Origin: Pseudorhodoplanes sp.
Lineage (GTDB): Bacteria; Pseudomonadota; Alphaproteobacteria; Rhizobiales; Xanthobacteraceae
DNA length: 38,493 bases
Assembly: GCA_019187085.1 (NCBI GenBank)
Contig: JABARS010000010.1
Location: 1-38,493 of the forward strand
Reading direction: 5' to 3'
Made by a program: the position numbers and the translations under genes. This document shows positions 29,535 to 37,347 of this stretch, one piece after another; positions within the stretch are counted from its first letter, which is position 1, and each line of letters opens with the position of its first letter. Below the pieces are notes generated by a model. That model ran no database searches, was not told the DNA's origin, and saw only the letters and a program-made list of their open reading frames with translations.

Positions 29535-30062
29535 TCAGCGCTCGTAATTGCGCCAGCGATGCCAGCCCCAGCGGCGCGGATGGCTCCTGTCCAGCCGCCG
29601 CTTCTGCTCGTCGTCGAGCGTCGCATAGAAGGCGTCGAATGCCGGCCGCACGGTCTTGATCGCGTCCAGCATCGCCGTCATCCGCGTCTCCATGAAAGCA
29701 AGCCGCGCCGAGACGGTGGCTGGCGCTTCGGCCGGGCAGGCGCCCGCAAGCGCTTTTGCGGCATTGTCGGACGCCGCGCGCAGATCGTCGAACGCCTTGC
29801 GCTGCTTTTCGTCCGGCTTGACGATCTGCTCGATCTGTTCGAGCCGCCAGGCGCCGAAGCCGGCCGCCCGCGGGCTGCACAAGGCACGCATGCCGCCGCG
29901 GCTCCAGCGGCCCGGCCCCATCATCATGCCGGGGCCCATTTCCCAGCCGCCCCGGTGCATGCCGGGTCCCGGTCCGGGCTGCGCCTGCGCCTGCACCAGT
30001 TGCGCGAGCAGCGCAACGGCGAAACCGACGGCGGCAATCAGCATCACGCGTGTCGGGATCAT
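29535..30062 (-). CDS. Spy/CpxP-like periplasmic LTxxQ-family protein
   Basis: 175 residues. A signal peptide (MIPTRVMLIAAVGFAVALLAQLVQAQAQ) is followed by a Met/Gly/Pro-rich stretch (GMHRGGWEMGPGMMMGPG) and a helical domain. The domain carries degenerate LTxxQ repeats (IVKPDEKQRKAFDDL, and YATLDDEQKRRLD) and a C-terminal WGWHRWRNYER. Such proteins are periplasmic chaperones or metal-responsive envelope proteins; the Met-rich part could bind copper. The ATG at 30062 has AGGAGA five bases upstream, and the longer open frame is rejected. A perfect FNR box lies 61-74 bases upstream, so low oxygen is the likely signal. Confidence 0.85.
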   Translation of the reverse strand: MIPTRVMLIAAVGFAVALLAQLVQAQAQPGPGPGMHRGGWEMGPGMMMGPGRWSRGGMRALCSPRAAGFGAWRLEQIEQIVKPDEKQRKAFDDLRAASDNAAKALAGACPAEAPATVSARLAFMETRMTAMLDAIKTVRPAFDAFYATLDDEQKRRLDRSHPRRWGWHRWRNYER

Positions 30063-30122
30063 GGAAGTCTCCTGCTTCGAAAATCGCCTCATTGCTGGAT
30101 AAACCCCAGGCGCGGGCCCGCC

Positions 30123-30136
30123 TTGATGTGGATCAA
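30123..30136 (-). promoter_or_regulatory. FNR/FixK box upstream of the Spy-like operon
   Basis: TTGATGTGGATCAA, a perfect TTGAT-N4-ATCAA site, 61-74 bases upstream of the Spy-like start. The spacing allows activation from about -40. Confidence 0.82.
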
Positions 30137-30272
30137 CCGGCGTGGCCCATAGATGCGCGACCCATGCGGCACGGCCCATGCGGCATCCTGTACGCGCACT
30201 CATACATTTATGATAATTTGAATATGATCGGCCGTCCATCGCGACGGGTGCGCGGCGAAATCGCGCGGGTCC

Positions 30273-30310
30273 AAAAAAATGCGCCTTGCGGAGGGGATTT
30301 CGCAAGGCGC
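30273..30310 (-). terminator. Rho-independent terminator of the Hsp20 gene
   Basis: On the minus strand: GCGCCTTGCG, ten-base loop, CGCAAGGCGC, then A and seven T. It begins 22 bases past the hsp20 stop. Confidence 0.93.
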
Positions 30311-30332
30311 GTCAAGTCGCGGGAGGAACGGG

Positions 30333-30800
30333 TCAGGCGGTTTTGACGTCGATCTTTTTCGCCTGCACGGGCGTCGGCTTGGGGACAACGACCTTGAGTA
30401 CGCCCTTGGAAAGGCTCGCCTTGATCGCATCGGCATTGACGCCGGCCGGCAATTCCAGCGTGCGCGAGAACATGCCGTAGCTGCGCTCGATCATGCGGTA
30501 ATTCTTGTCCTTCTCTTCCTTCTCGGCTTTCTTTTCGCCGCGGATGCTCAGGAGATTGTCGGCGACGTTGATCTGCACGTCCTTTTCCTCGAGACCGGGC
30601 AGCTCCGCGGTGATCTCGATCTCCTTGTCGGTCTCCACAATGTCCATAACGGGGACAAGATCGCGCGCACCCGTGCTCAAGGACGGGAAACCGCGACCGA
30701 AATCGTCAAAAAGACGTTCGACCTCGCGCTGCAACGAGCTGAACGGATGAAAATCGCGCCGTAGATCGCGGCCGACGGGTATGAGTGACTTGAAGTTCAT
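30333..30800 (-). CDS. Small heat-shock protein (Hsp20/alpha-crystallin family)
   Basis: 155 residues. The N-terminal arm MNFKSLIPVGRDLRRD and PFSSLQREVERLFDDF lead into the alpha-crystallin domain (about 48-145): PVMDIVETDKEIEITAELPGLEEKDVQINV, LLSIRGEKKAEKEEKDKNY, and the A-x-x-x-(n)-GVL motif ASLSKGVLKVVVPK. It is an ATP-independent holdase. The ATG at 30800 has GGAG six bases upstream, which is better than the two upstream ATGs at 30827 and 30812. A perfect FNR box lies 73-86 bases upstream. Hsp20 genes are known members of FixK-type low-oxygen regulons in Bradyrhizobiaceae. A strong terminator follows. Confidence 0.95.
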   Translation of the reverse strand: MNFKSLIPVGRDLRRDFHPFSSLQREVERLFDDFGRGFPSLSTGARDLVPVMDIVETDKEIEITAELPGLEEKDVQINVADNLLSIRGEKKAEKEEKDKNYRMIERSYGMFSRTLELPAGVNADAIKASLSKGVLKVVVPKPTPVQAKKIDVKTA

Positions 30801-30872
30801 GACCGTCTCCATTCGAGATTTCGCCATCCGGCGGACGGTGGCAAAAGATTAGATCGCCGGGAAGCGCATATA

Positions 30873-30886
30873 TTGATCGAGATCAA
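30873..30886. promoter_or_regulatory. FNR/FixK box between Hsp20 and the DASS transporter
   Basis: TTGATCGAGATCAA, a perfect TTGAT-N4-ATCAA palindrome. Its distance from the hsp20 ATG (73-86 bases) fits activation of that gene; it is 108 bases from the divergent transporter start and could affect both. Confidence 0.85.
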
Positions 30887-30993
30887 CCTGCACGCGCGCA
30901 CGAAGCGATTTCATGCGCCCGGCGACCGCTATGCGTCGCGCAGGTTTGAAATAGTCATATAGCGAATTTTGAACGAAGTATCAGGGGGCGGCC

Positions 30994-32550
30994 ATGGCCA
31001 AGCGCACGGCGAAGACGTCGAGGCAATCGAAAGGAACCCGCGCGGCGGCGCCCGCGATCGCAGCCGGCGCCGCGGAGCCGGCGGACGCCGGCGCATTCAT
31101 TCGCAGCCATTGGGGATTGCTGCTCGCAGTCGCCGCGCTGGTCGCCATCCTCGCGCTGCCGACGCCGGCCGGCCTGCCGGTCGCCGGCCATCGCATGCTG
31201 GCCATCCTGGCCTTTGCCGTCATCGTGTGGATGACGGAGGCCATCGACTACGCGGTCTCCGCCGTGGTGATCGCCGCGCTGATGGCGTTCCTGATCGGCT
31301 TTGCGCCCAGCGTCGCCAATCCCAATGTGCTGCTCGGCACGAGCGGGGCGCTCACGCTCGCCTTCAGCGGTTTCGCCAATACCGCGCTCGTGCTGGTCGC
31401 CTCCGCGCTGTTCCTCGCCGCGGCCATGACCGCGACCGGGCTCGACAAGCGCATCGCGCTCAGCATCCTCTCGCGCGTCGGCACCAAGACCAGCCACGTC
31501 GTGGTCGGCACCATCATCGTCGGTTTCGTGATCGCGCTGCTCGTGCCCTCCACCACCGCGCGCGTCGCCTGCCTCGTGCCGATCACGCTCGGCATCATCG
31601 CCGCCTTCGGCGCCAGCCGCAAAAGCGTGTTCGCCGCCATGCTGATGATCACGACGGTGCAGACCGCGAGCATCTGGAACGTCGGCATCAAGACCGCGGC
31701 GGCGCAGAACATGGTGGCGGTCGGCTTCATCGAGCGCACCTTCGGCCAGACCATCACCTGGCTCAACTGGTTCATCGCCGCCGCCCCGTTCGCGGTGCTG
31801 ATGTGCATCGCGCTCTATTTCGTGATGACCCGCATGATGCCGCCGGAAGTGGCGGAAGCGCCGGGCGGCCGCGAGGGCATCCGCAAGGCGCTCGCCGCGC
31901 TCGGACCGATGAAGACCTCGGAGATGAAGCTGCTTGCCATCTCGCTCACGCTGCTGGCGTTCTGGGCGACCGAGGGCGTGCTGCACCGCCTCGACACCAG
32001 CACGACGACGATCACCGCCGTCGCGCTGATGTTCCTGCCCGGCATCGGCATCATGACCTGGAAGGACGCGCAGCCGCGCATCCCTTGGGGCACGGTGATC
32101 CTGTTCGGCATCGGCATCAGCCTCGGCACCGCGCTGCTGCAGACCAAGGGCGCGACCTGGCTCGCCGACATCGTGGTCGCCCAGTTCGGCCTCAAGCAGG
32201 CCACCGCGCTGTTCATCCTCGGCGTGATGAGCCTGTTCCTGATCGTCATCCATCTCGGCTTCGCCAGCGCGACCGCGCTCGCCTCCGCGATGATCCCGAT
32301 CGTGATCGCCGTCATGCAGAGCGTGGCGACGCCGGGCATCAACATCATCGGCATGACCATGGTGCTGCAATTCGTGGTCAGCTTCGGCTTCATCCTGGTG
32401 GTGAACGCGCCGCAGAACATGGTCGCCTACGGCACCGAGACCTTCGAGGCGCGCGACTTCGTGCGCACCGGCCTCGTGCTCACGGTGATCGCGTTCGCGC
32501 TGGTGATGATCCTGGGCGCAACCTACTGGCGCTGGCTCGGCTACGTGTGA
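30994..32550 (+). CDS. DASS/SLC13-family anion transporter
   Basis: 518 residues. An Ala/Lys-rich N-terminal extension of about 35 residues precedes 11-12 membrane helices. Family marks are MTEAIDYAVSAVVIAALMAFLIG, two re-entrant-loop regions TLAFSGFANTALVLVASALFL and FIVPST-like ALLVPSTTARVACLVP, GTVILFGIGISLGTAL, and a second SxT-like loop FASATALASAMIPI. These proteins cotransport dicarboxylates, sulfate or sulfonates with Na+. The exact substrate is unknown. GGGGGC precedes the ATG at 30994. The gene is divergent from hsp20. Confidence 0.88.
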   Translation: MAKRTAKTSRQSKGTRAAAPAIAAGAAEPADAGAFIRSHWGLLLAVAALVAILALPTPAGLPVAGHRMLAILAFAVIVWMTEAIDYAVSAVVIAALMAFLIGFAPSVANPNVLLGTSGALTLAFSGFANTALVLVASALFLAAAMTATGLDKRIALSILSRVGTKTSHVVVGTIIVGFVIALLVPSTTARVACLVPITLGIIAAFGASRKSVFAAMLMITTVQTASIWNVGIKTAAAQNMVAVGFIERTFGQTITWLNWFIAAAPFAVLMCIALYFVMTRMMPPEVAEAPGGREGIRKALAALGPMKTSEMKLLAISLTLLAFWATEGVLHRLDTSTTTITAVALMFLPGIGIMTWKDAQPRIPWGTVILFGIGISLGTALLQTKGATWLADIVVAQFGLKQATALFILGVMSLFLIVIHLGFASATALASAMIPIVIAVMQSVATPGINIIGMTMVLQFVVSFGFILVVNAPQNMVAYGTETFEARDFVRTGLVLTVIAFALVMILGATYWRWLGYV

Positions 32551-32768
32551 GGCCACCCTGCGCATCCCCGGTCCGTGCGCATGCGAACCATGCGCGCGGG
32601 CCGGCGCGATGGCCGCCGGGTACAGTTCGTTACAAAAGTTCGTGAAGAAGCGATGACAGGCCGGTCCGCGGGACCTGCGCCGGGGCCTGCACCGTTGTCC
32701 CGGTATCGCGGCTGCGCTATGGCCAGCGTACGACTGGCGATCCGCGCAGCCGCAGGACGGACATCTCC

Positions 32769-34919
32769 ATGAATCCCGCATTCATCGTTGTTCTCGGCAC
32801 AATCCTGCTGACCGCGACGCCTGCGGCGGCCCAGACGATCATGACGACGCTCGCAAGCCCCGCCGGCCTTGCGCCGCCGGTCGCCAAACGCACGCCGGTC
32901 GTGCTGCGCGAGCACGGCCGCGAGCGCATCGACGACTATCCCTGGTTCCGCGACCGCAACAATCCCGACACGCTCGCCTACCTGCAGGCTGAGAACGCCT
33001 ATGCCGCGCAGCGCCTGGCGCGGCTGTCGCCGCTGATCGACGAGATCGCGCGCGAATTGCGCGCGCGCACCGACGGGGCCAACGCCAATCTCGACTTTGT
33101 CGATGCGTCGTACGTCTATGAACGCCAGATCGTGCCCGGCGCGCGCCATCCCGCCATCGTGCGCCGTCCGCTCGCCGGCGGCCCGCAGGAGACCGTGCTC
33201 GACATCGAGCGGCTGGCCGAGGGCCACGACAATTACAGCCTCGACAATTACGCCGTCAGCCCCGACGGCAACATCGTCGCCTTCGCCGTCGATCCGCGCG
33301 GCGACCTGCGCCACAATCTCTATCTGCGCGACATCCGCACCGGCGCGCTGACCGATCCCGGCATCGGCGAGGCGGCGGCCGCGCTCGCCTTCTCCGCCGA
33401 TTCCCGCCACCTTTTCTACATCCGCCTGCAGAAGGACACGCTGCGCTCTTATCAGCTCTGGCGCCACCGCCTCGGCACGCCGGCCGCGGACGACCGGCTC
33501 GTCTACGAGGAAACCGATCCCACGTTCGAATTGCGCCTGCGCACCACGAAATCCGGCCGCTATCTCCTGCTGACCAGCTGGCAACAGCAGGCGACGGAAG
33601 TGCGCTATCTGCGTGCCGACGATCCGCTTGCTCCGTTCATCGTGATGGAGCCGCGCCGGCCCGGCCACGTCTACGACGCCGACCATGCTGGCGGACAATT
33701 CTTCATCCGCACCAATGCCGACGCGCCCGACTTCCGCGTCGTGACGGCACCCGAGGCGGCGCCACGCATGGCGCACTGGCAGGATTTCGTCGCCCACACG
33801 CCCGGCCGCATCGTCGCGCGCATGGAGGCGTTCGACGATTTCGTGGCCCTGGTCGAGGAGCACGACGCGGTGCAGTCGGTGCGGCTCGTGCGGCGCGCCG
33901 ACCGCCGCGAGATTGCAATTCCCGCCCCGGCCGCACTCGGGGTGACCGACATCAGCTTCTGGTGGAACGTCACCAACCGCGATCCGGCCGCCAAGGTGCT
34001 GCATGTGCGGTTCACGAGCCCGCTGCACCCGCCCTCGCTCTACGACGTTGACCTTGCGACCGGCGCGCTGACGCTGCGCTGGCGCTCGCCCACGACGCGC
34101 TGGTTCAATGCCGAGGCCTACGAAGTGCGCCGCATCGCGGCGACCGCGCCGGACGGCGAAAGCGTGCCGGCCACGCTGGTATGGCGGCGCGACGCCTTCC
34201 GCCCCGGCGCCAATCCCGCGCTCATCGTCGGCTACGGCGCCTATGGCTTTTCCATGCTGCCGCGCTTCCACGGCGACTGGATCAGCCTCGTCGACCGCGG
34301 CTTCGTCTATGTCTATGCGCATGTGCGCGGCGGCAAGGAGAAGGGCCGGCGCTGGCACGACGCCGGCCGCGTGCTCGACAAGCGCAACACGTTTACCGAT
34401 TTCATCGCAGTCACGCAGGCGCTCGCCGCGCAGGGCTATGCGCATCCGCGCCGCATCTTCGCGCGCGGCGGCAGCGCCGGCGGGCTCTTGATGGGCGCAC
34501 TCGCCAACATGCGTCCCGACCTCTATGCCGGGCTCGTCGCCGAGGTGCCGTTCGTCGACGTGATCTCGACGACGTCCGATCCCGCGCTGCCGACCTCCAC
34601 GCTCGAATACCAGGAATGGGGTGACCCGGCGCTGCCCGCGCATTACGATTACATGCGCGCCTACTCGCCCTACGACAATGTGAGGGCGCAAGGCTATCCG
34701 CCACTCTTGGTGACCACCGCGCGCTACGACAGCCAGGTCGGCTTCCACGAGCCGGCCAAATGGGTCGCCCGCCTGCGCGCGAGGAAGACCGACGGCAACG
34801 AGCTTCTGCTGCTCACCAACATGATCGCCGGCCACAGCGGCATCGCCGGGCGCTTCGGTTCGATCGAGGAGAACGCGCAGATCATGGCCTGGCTGATCGC
34901 GCATGCCGCGCGCGAGTGA
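32769..34919 (+). CDS. Exported S9A-family serine peptidase (oligopeptidase B-like)
   Basis: 716 residues. MNPAFIVVLGTILLTATPAAAQT is a signal peptide, unusual since oligopeptidase B is normally cytoplasmic. A seven-bladed beta-propeller fills residues 100-430, followed by the alpha/beta-hydrolase domain. The catalytic triad is clear: Ser in ARGGSAGGLLMG, Asp in TTARYDSQVGFHEPAKW, and His in NMIAGHSGIAG. The motif GYGAYGFSMLPRF and HVRGGKEKGRRWHDAG are typical of protease II. It cleaves short peptides, usually after basic residues. It follows the DASS transporter by 218 bases that hold no recognisable gene. Confidence 0.92.
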   Translation: MNPAFIVVLGTILLTATPAAAQTIMTTLASPAGLAPPVAKRTPVVLREHGRERIDDYPWFRDRNNPDTLAYLQAENAYAAQRLARLSPLIDEIARELRARTDGANANLDFVDASYVYERQIVPGARHPAIVRRPLAGGPQETVLDIERLAEGHDNYSLDNYAVSPDGNIVAFAVDPRGDLRHNLYLRDIRTGALTDPGIGEAAAALAFSADSRHLFYIRLQKDTLRSYQLWRHRLGTPAADDRLVYEETDPTFELRLRTTKSGRYLLLTSWQQQATEVRYLRADDPLAPFIVMEPRRPGHVYDADHAGGQFFIRTNADAPDFRVVTAPEAAPRMAHWQDFVAHTPGRIVARMEAFDDFVALVEEHDAVQSVRLVRRADRREIAIPAPAALGVTDISFWWNVTNRDPAAKVLHVRFTSPLHPPSLYDVDLATGALTLRWRSPTTRWFNAEAYEVRRIAATAPDGESVPATLVWRRDAFRPGANPALIVGYGAYGFSMLPRFHGDWISLVDRGFVYVYAHVRGGKEKGRRWHDAGRVLDKRNTFTDFIAVTQALAAQGYAHPRRIFARGGSAGGLLMGALANMRPDLYAGLVAEVPFVDVISTTSDPALPTSTLEYQEWGDPALPAHYDYMRAYSPYDNVRAQGYPPLLVTTARYDSQVGFHEPAKWVARLRARKTDGNELLLLTNMIAGHSGIAGRFGSIEENAQIMAWLIAHAARE

Positions 34920-35419
34920 GCGGCGGCCCGTCGCGGCGGCCGGATCGAGGGTTGCTCTCATCCCTCGAAAGATTCCCCCTCATCCTTCGAGACGCCGCGC
35001 TTTCGCGCGGCTCCTCAGGATGAGGAATAATGACGGAGCAAGTCAACACGGCAACTTGCCGGATCGGCCGAGATGCCGGCGCGAAGCGCCTCTCAATCTT
35101 CGTTCTCAAGGAGTGCGGTGAAATCCCCGCCCAAGCTCATTCTCAACAGGCTCATTCTCAAGAAGTGCGGCAAAGCCCACCGCCAACCCTCGTACTGAGG
35201 TAGCGCAGCGAAGAGCGCACCTTCCATCCCTCATCCCGGGAAGCGCAGCCAAACCACCTCTTTCTGATCATCATCCCGAAGGTGCGCAGCGAAGACCACA
35301 CCCCATCCCTCATCCTGAGACGCATACCCAAATCCCCATCCTGATGAGCGGGCGAAGCCCGCGTCTCGAAGGATGAGGCCGACGGGATGAAGCCCGCGCC
35401 ATCCGGATGCGCCCGCGCC
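34920..35419. repeat. Gene-free region packed with intact and decayed palindromic repeats
   Basis: One complete hairpin lies at 34978-35025 (CCTCATCCTTCGAGACGCC...GGCTCCTCAGGATGAGG). From 35091 to 35378 follow at least seven diverged half-units of the same CTCATCCTGAGG-GCGCAGCG type, for example near 35135, 35152, 35189, 35228, 35268 and 35309, each about 35-45 bases apart. The last unit, at 35336-35378, is again nearly complete (GAGCGGGC-GAA-GCCCGC hairpin, ending CGAAGGATGAGG). No coding region is supported. Confidence 0.7.
34978..35025. repeat. Palindromic intergenic repeat, intact copy
   Basis: The arms CCTCATCCTTCGAGACGCCGC and GCGGCTCCTCAGGATGAGG pair with few mismatches around CGCTTTCGC. 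Same family as the copy at 5846-5892. Confidence 0.82.
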
Positions 35420-37099
35420 TCACCCCAGATTGAGCTCCTTGAAGAAGTCGTTGCCCTTGTCGTCGATGACGATGAAGGCGGGGAAGTCCTCCACCTCGAT
35501 GCGCCAGATCGCCTCCATCCCGAGCTCGGGATATTCGAGCACCTCGACCTTCTTGATGCAGTGCTCGGCGAGGTTCGCGGCCACCCCGCCGATCGAACCG
35601 AGATAGAAGCCGCGATGCTTCTTGCACGCCTCGCGCACGGCCGGCGAGCGGTTGCCCTTGGCGACCGAGATCATGGTGCCGCCTTCGGCCATGAAAACGT
35701 CCATGAACGAATCCATGCGCCCGGCGGTGGTCGGCCCGAACGCGCCCGAGGCGTAGCCCTGCGGCGTCTTGGCCGGGCCGGCATAATAGACCGGATGGTT
35801 CTTGAAATAGTCGGGCAGCCCTTTCCCCGCCTCCAGCCGCTCGCGCAGCTTGGCGTGCGCCAGATCGCGCGCGACGATCATCGGCCCTGAGAGCGAGAGC
35901 CGCGTCTTGATCGGGTATTGCGAGAGCTGCGCGAGGATATCCTTCATCGGCCGGTTGAGATCGACCTTGATCACCTCGCCGCCGAGCGTCTTCTCGTCGA
36001 TCTCGGGCAGGTATTGCTCCGGATGGCGCTCGAGCGCCTCCAGGAACACGCCGTCCTTGGTGATCTTAGCCGTAGCCTGGCGGTCGGCCGAGCACGACAC
36101 GCCGAGCCCGATCGGCAGCGACGCGCCGTGGCGCGGCAGGCGGATCACACGCACGTCATGGCAGAAATACTTGCCGCCGAACTGCGCGCCGACGCCGAGC
36201 GACTGCGTCATCTTGTGGATCTCTTTTTCCATCTCGACGTCGCGGAAGGCATGGCCGTCCTCCGAGCCTTGCGTCGGCAAATCGTCGTAATAGCGGGCGG
36301 AAGCGAGCTTCACCGTCTTCATCGTCAGCTCGGCCGAGGTGCCGCCGATGACGATGGCGAGGTGATAGGGCGGGCAGGCCGCAGTGCCGAGCGTGAGGAT
36401 TTTCTCTTTCAGGAAGGCGAGCATCCGCTCGCGGGTGAGGATCGAGGGCGTCGCCTGGAACAGGAAGGTCTTGTTGGCCGAGCCGCCGCCCTTGGCCATG
36501 AACAGGAACTTGTAGGCCTGCTCGTCGTCGGCGCCGGTCTCGGCATAGATCTCGACCTGCGCCGGCATGTTGTTCTTGGTGTTCTTCTCCTCGAACATGG
36601 AGATCGGTGCGAGCTGCGAATAGCGCAGGTTCTTGCGCAGATAAGAGTCGCGCGCGCCCTCGGCGAGCGCGCCCTCGTCGCCGCCCGCCCCGGTCTCGGT
36701 CCAGACGTGCCGCCCCTTCTTGCCCATGATGATGGCGGTGCCGGTGTCCTGGCACATCGGCAGCGTGCCGCCGGCGGAGATGTTGGCGTTCTTGAGAAAA
36801 TCGTAGGCGACGAATTTGTCGTTGTCGCTCGCCTCGGGGTCTTCGAGGATGGCCTTGAGCTGCGCCAGATGCCCCGGGCGCAGGAAATGGTTGATGTCGT
36901 TGAAGGCTTCTTCGGCGAGCGCGCGCAAAGCTTCGGCTGGCACCACCAGCACCTCGCGCCCGAGCACCTTTTCCACGCGCACCGCCGCGCCCGCCGGCAG
37001 GTCGAGCTTGCGATACGGCGTGGTGTCCTTGCCGTGCGGGAAAAGCGGGGTGTGCTTGTAGGGCGGAACCGGCGTAGGCGGGGTGAAGGGGGCGTTCAT
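35420..37099 (-). CDS. fumA: Class I fumarate hydratase (iron-sulfur fumarase)
   Basis: 559 residues, the normal size of single-chain class I fumarase. It interconverts fumarate and malate in the TCA cycle using a [4Fe-4S] cluster. Cluster Cys lie in [14 protein letters not shown] (near residue 115), [14 protein letters not shown] and [15 protein letters not shown]. The C-terminal swivelling domain has [21 protein letters not shown] and [17 protein letters not shown]. The ATG at 37099 is chosen; a GTG at 37111 would add four residues and neither has a strong ribosome-binding site. It is divergent from nirK. This oxygen-sensitive enzyme fits the low-oxygen context but is also a housekeeping gene in many Rhizobiales. 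Confidence 0.94.
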   Translation of the reverse strand: MNAPFTPPTPVPPYKHTPLFPHGKDTTPYRKLDLPAGAAVRVEKVLGREVLVVPAEALRALAEEAFNDINHFLRPGHLAQLKAILEDPEASDNDKFVAYDFLKNANISAGGTLPMCQDTGTAIIMGKKGRHVWTETGAGGDEGALAEGARDSYLRKNLRYSQLAPISMFEEKNTKNNMPAQVEIYAETGADDEQAYKFLFMAKGGGSANKTFLFQATPSILTRERMLAFLKEKILTLGTAACPPYHLAIVIGGTSAELTMKTVKLASARYYDDLPTQGSEDGHAFRDVEMEKEIHKMTQSLGVGAQFGGKYFCHDVRVIRLPRHGASLPIGLGVSCSADRQATAKITKDGVFLEALERHPEQYLPEIDEKTLGGEVIKVDLNRPMKDILAQLSQYPIKTRLSLSGPMIVARDLAHAKLRERLEAGKGLPDYFKNHPVYYAGPAKTPQGYASGAFGPTTAGRMDSFMDVFMAEGGTMISVAKGNRSPAVREACKKHRGFYLGSIGGVAANLAEHCIKKVEVLEYPELGMEAIWRIEVEDFPAFIVIDDKGNDFFKELNLG

Positions 37100-37260
37100 T
37101 TCCAGACTCACATCAGACGGAAAGGCGGGCGATGCGACACGCGTCGCCGGCCACGATGGAACACTTCTAGAAAATTTCTCGCGCCAGGGAAAGCACGCAA
37201 GATCGCGGCGCGAGGGCGCCGCGCAGTACGTACATTTGCGGAGCGCGAACGGCGAATTTA

Positions 37261-37274
37261 TTGAGCTAACGCAA
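37261..37274 (+). promoter_or_regulatory. FixK/NnrR-type box upstream of nirK
   Basis: TTGAGCTAACGCAA, a TTG-N8-CAA site with the CGCAA half seen in FixK2/NnrR targets. It lies 74-87 bases upstream of the nirK ATG, placing a start site near 37309 if centred at -41.5. Confidence 0.68.
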
Positions 37275-37347
37275 CAACGTGCGAGACATGGCGACTATCC
37301 ATTGGCACGCTTGAACGAAGAATATGAATCCGAAAAGGATGACGCCA

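Noticed and set aside
32624..32643. Possible second LexA box (two AGTTCGT copies before the S9A gene)
   Set aside because: The GTTC halves are nine bases apart, not seven, and the downstream gene is not a typical SOS target.
32575..32772. 65-residue open frame between the DASS and S9A genes
   Set aside because: Arg/Pro/Ala-rich, no ribosome-binding site, overlaps the S9A start, no recognisable domain.
30955..32781. 608-residue open frame on the minus strand opposite the DASS transporter
   Set aside because: Extremely His/Arg/Asp-rich, no motif, and exactly overlies a clear transporter gene.
32541..34961. 806-residue open frame on the minus strand opposite the S9A peptidase
   Set aside because: The plus-strand peptidase has an intact catalytic triad and family motifs; the antisense product has none.
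35091..35378. CRISPR array
   Set aside because: The units are diverged, unequal in spacing and part of a palindromic repeat family that also occurs singly elsewhere; there are no cas genes.
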